Of a stretch of DNA of 6,758 bases, positions 5,765 to 6,758 are shown in pieces. The position numbers and the translations under genes are program-made. The stretch spans positions 1 to 6,758 of the forward strand of contig DCAZ01000123.1 in the NCBI GenBank assembly GCA_002313925.1. Reading direction: 5' to 3'. Source of the stretch: Gemmatimonadales bacterium UBA1120. Lineage in GTDB: Bacteria > Gemmatimonadota > Gemmatimonadetes > Longimicrobiales > Gaopeijiaceae. The notes under the pieces are model-generated. The model was not told where the DNA came from and made no database searches. It worked only from the letters and a program-made list of their open reading frames with translations. Every line of letters begins with the position of its first letter. Position 1 is the stretch's first letter.

Positions 5765-6758
5765 GCACCCGTATGCGATTGAATCTGCCTGGAACTCTGT
5801 TTGTAGTGGGTCTCCTGTCGGCAGCTACGTTCCCGTCGGACGTGCCGCTCATTAATGCCGCACAACAAGGGGATGCAAGCGCGGTTGAATCCCTACTCAA
5901 GCAGGGTGCAGACCCGAATGCAGCTGCCGGAGATGGCATGACGGCTTTGCACTGGGCTGCAGAGCGGGGTCACCAGAAGGTGATCGAGCTATTGATCTCA
6001 TCTGGTGCAGCACTAGATACGAAAACAAGAATCGGAAAATATACACCCCTCCACCTGGCCAGTCGGGGTGGACATGGCGGAGTCACACGTCTGCTTCTCA
6101 AAGCAGGAAGCAACCCGAATGCAACCACTACTACCAGTGGAGTGACACCTCTGCACCTTGCGGCTGCTGCCATAGGGGGAGCGGATGCGGTCGCAGCGCT
6201 ACTCGAGCATGGCGCTGACACGAACGCGACAGAAGTGTCTTCTGGACAGACGCCATTAATTTTTGCAGCGGCGTATAATCGAGCGGCGTCAGTGGCCACG
6301 CTACTCGAGCATGATGCCAACCACTCCATTACAACAGAGGTTGTCGATGTTATTCAGAGCCTGTTGCTAGACAGGGTAGCTAACCGGCGTTTCCGAGATG
6401 CAGTCTCTTCGTTCCGTGAGAATAGTGGGATAGACAGGAATTGGGAGCCAAGCTCTAGCCAGGTTCAGGAAGCTGTGATCTCTCAAAGGGAATTCCTTAG
6501 ATCCAGCGATAACTCGGAGGATCAAGATCCAGATGATCTCGTATCTCTTAGGCCAGATTACCCCGGGGGACCAGATGTAGAGCGTCCCCCGTACAGGGAG
6601 ACTTTGGTCGGTATGACTGGGGGTATGACAGCGCTACTACATGCGGCTCGTGAAGGACACTTGGAGGCGACGCTAGCACTCCTAGAAGGGGGTGCAGACG
6701 TCAACCAGGTAAGCGGTGGAGATCGAACTAGCCCACTACTGATGGCAGTGCTCAATGG
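5761..6758 (+). CDS. secreted ankyrin-repeat protein, C-terminus beyond window
   Basis: The frame starts at ATG 5761, which overlaps the DUF1552 stop codon as ATGA, and is still open at the window end after 332 codons. A purine-rich AGAGG (5751-5755) precedes the start. Residues 1-25 have Arg4 and Arg6 and then the apolar GTLFVVGLLSAA, which looks like a Sec leader. Ankyrin repeats follow at about 28-57, 58-91, 93-126, 128-161 and 163-193, with clear TPLHLA and GADxNA consensus. A roughly 90-residue non-repeat segment (194-285) with an acidic stretch DNSEDQDPDDL comes next. Repeats then resume at about 286-320 (GMTALLHAAREGH, GADVNQ), with another beginning at RTSPLLMAV. Ankyrin repeats bind protein partners, so with its own leader this protein may scaffold or recruit partners in the periplasm with the two genes before it. 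That role is inferred from operon position. The number of remaining repeats and any C-terminal domain cannot be seen. Confidence 0.93.
   Translation, partial: MSTRMRLNLPGTLFVVGLLSAATFPSDVPLINAAQQGDASAVESLLKQGADPNAAAGDGMTALHWAAERGHQKVIELLISSGAALDTKTRIGKYTPLHLASRGGHGGVTRLLLKAGSNPNATTTTSGVTPLHLAAAAIGGADAVAALLEHGADTNATEVSSGQTPLIFAAAYNRAASVATLLEHDANHSITTEVVDVIQSLLLDRVANRRFRDAVSSFRENSGIDRNWEPSSSQVQEAVISQREFLRSSDNSEDQDPDDLVSLRPDYPGGPDVERPPYRETLVGMTGGMTALLHAAREGHLEATLALLEGGADVNQVSGGDRTSPLLMAVLN

Noticed and set aside
5745..6755. Minus-strand open frames opposite the ankyrin gene
   Set aside because: Their Ala- and Ser-rich translations mirror the repetitive plus-strand codons. The plus frame has a continuous ankyrin consensus.
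1..6758. CRISPR array, insertion sequence or prophage
   Set aside because: No regularly spaced repeats, transposase, terminal inverted repeats or phage genes were seen on either strand.

Overview
The window is a stretch of bacterial chromosome, roughly half G+C by eye. It holds one partial tRNA gene and five protein genes, the last cut by the right edge. The most informative block is a planctomycete-type cytochrome c/DUF1592 protein followed by a DUF1552 (HXXSHH) protein and an ankyrin-repeat protein. From family knowledge, this combination is familiar in environmental genomes of Acidobacteriota (Vicinamibacteria-like), Gemmatimonadota, Planctomycetota and some marine Proteobacteria. I infer an uncultured environmental heterotroph, most likely acidobacterial or similar. 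The sequence alone does not fix the phylum.

Layout. Minus strand, left side: the 5' part of a tRNA-Val(UAC) gene (1-60), then a small four-helix membrane protein (157-507, GTG start). A 110-bp divergent spacer (508-617) carries an unusually dense cluster of inverted repeats. Plus strand: a serine beta-lactamase-like hydrolase (618-1790), a 133-bp gap, then a tight block of an 805-residue multidomain c-type cytochrome protein (1924-4341), a 472-residue DUF1552 protein (4346-5764) and a secreted ankyrin-repeat protein (5761 to past 6758). Spacings in the block are +4 nt and a 4-nt ATGA overlap, so the three are probably one translationally coupled operon. The 96-bp stretch between the tRNA and the membrane gene (61-156) shows no feature I can support.

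How the genes may work together. The cytochrome protein has an N-terminal export segment and two CxxCH haem sites, so it should be a periplasmic or surface redox protein. The DUF1552 partner has a Tat-like twin-arginine leader and should be exported folded, perhaps with a metal bound at its HXXSHH site. The ankyrin protein has its own leader and could be the extracytoplasmic scaffold or substrate-recognition partner. The pairing resembles the better-known planctomycete pairing of DUF1549/DUF1553 cytochromes with DUF1501 proteins. No biochemical function is established for this trio to my knowledge, and it is the best candidate here for an undescribed system. The serine hydrolase and the membrane protein appear to be separate units sharing the repeat-rich divergent spacer.
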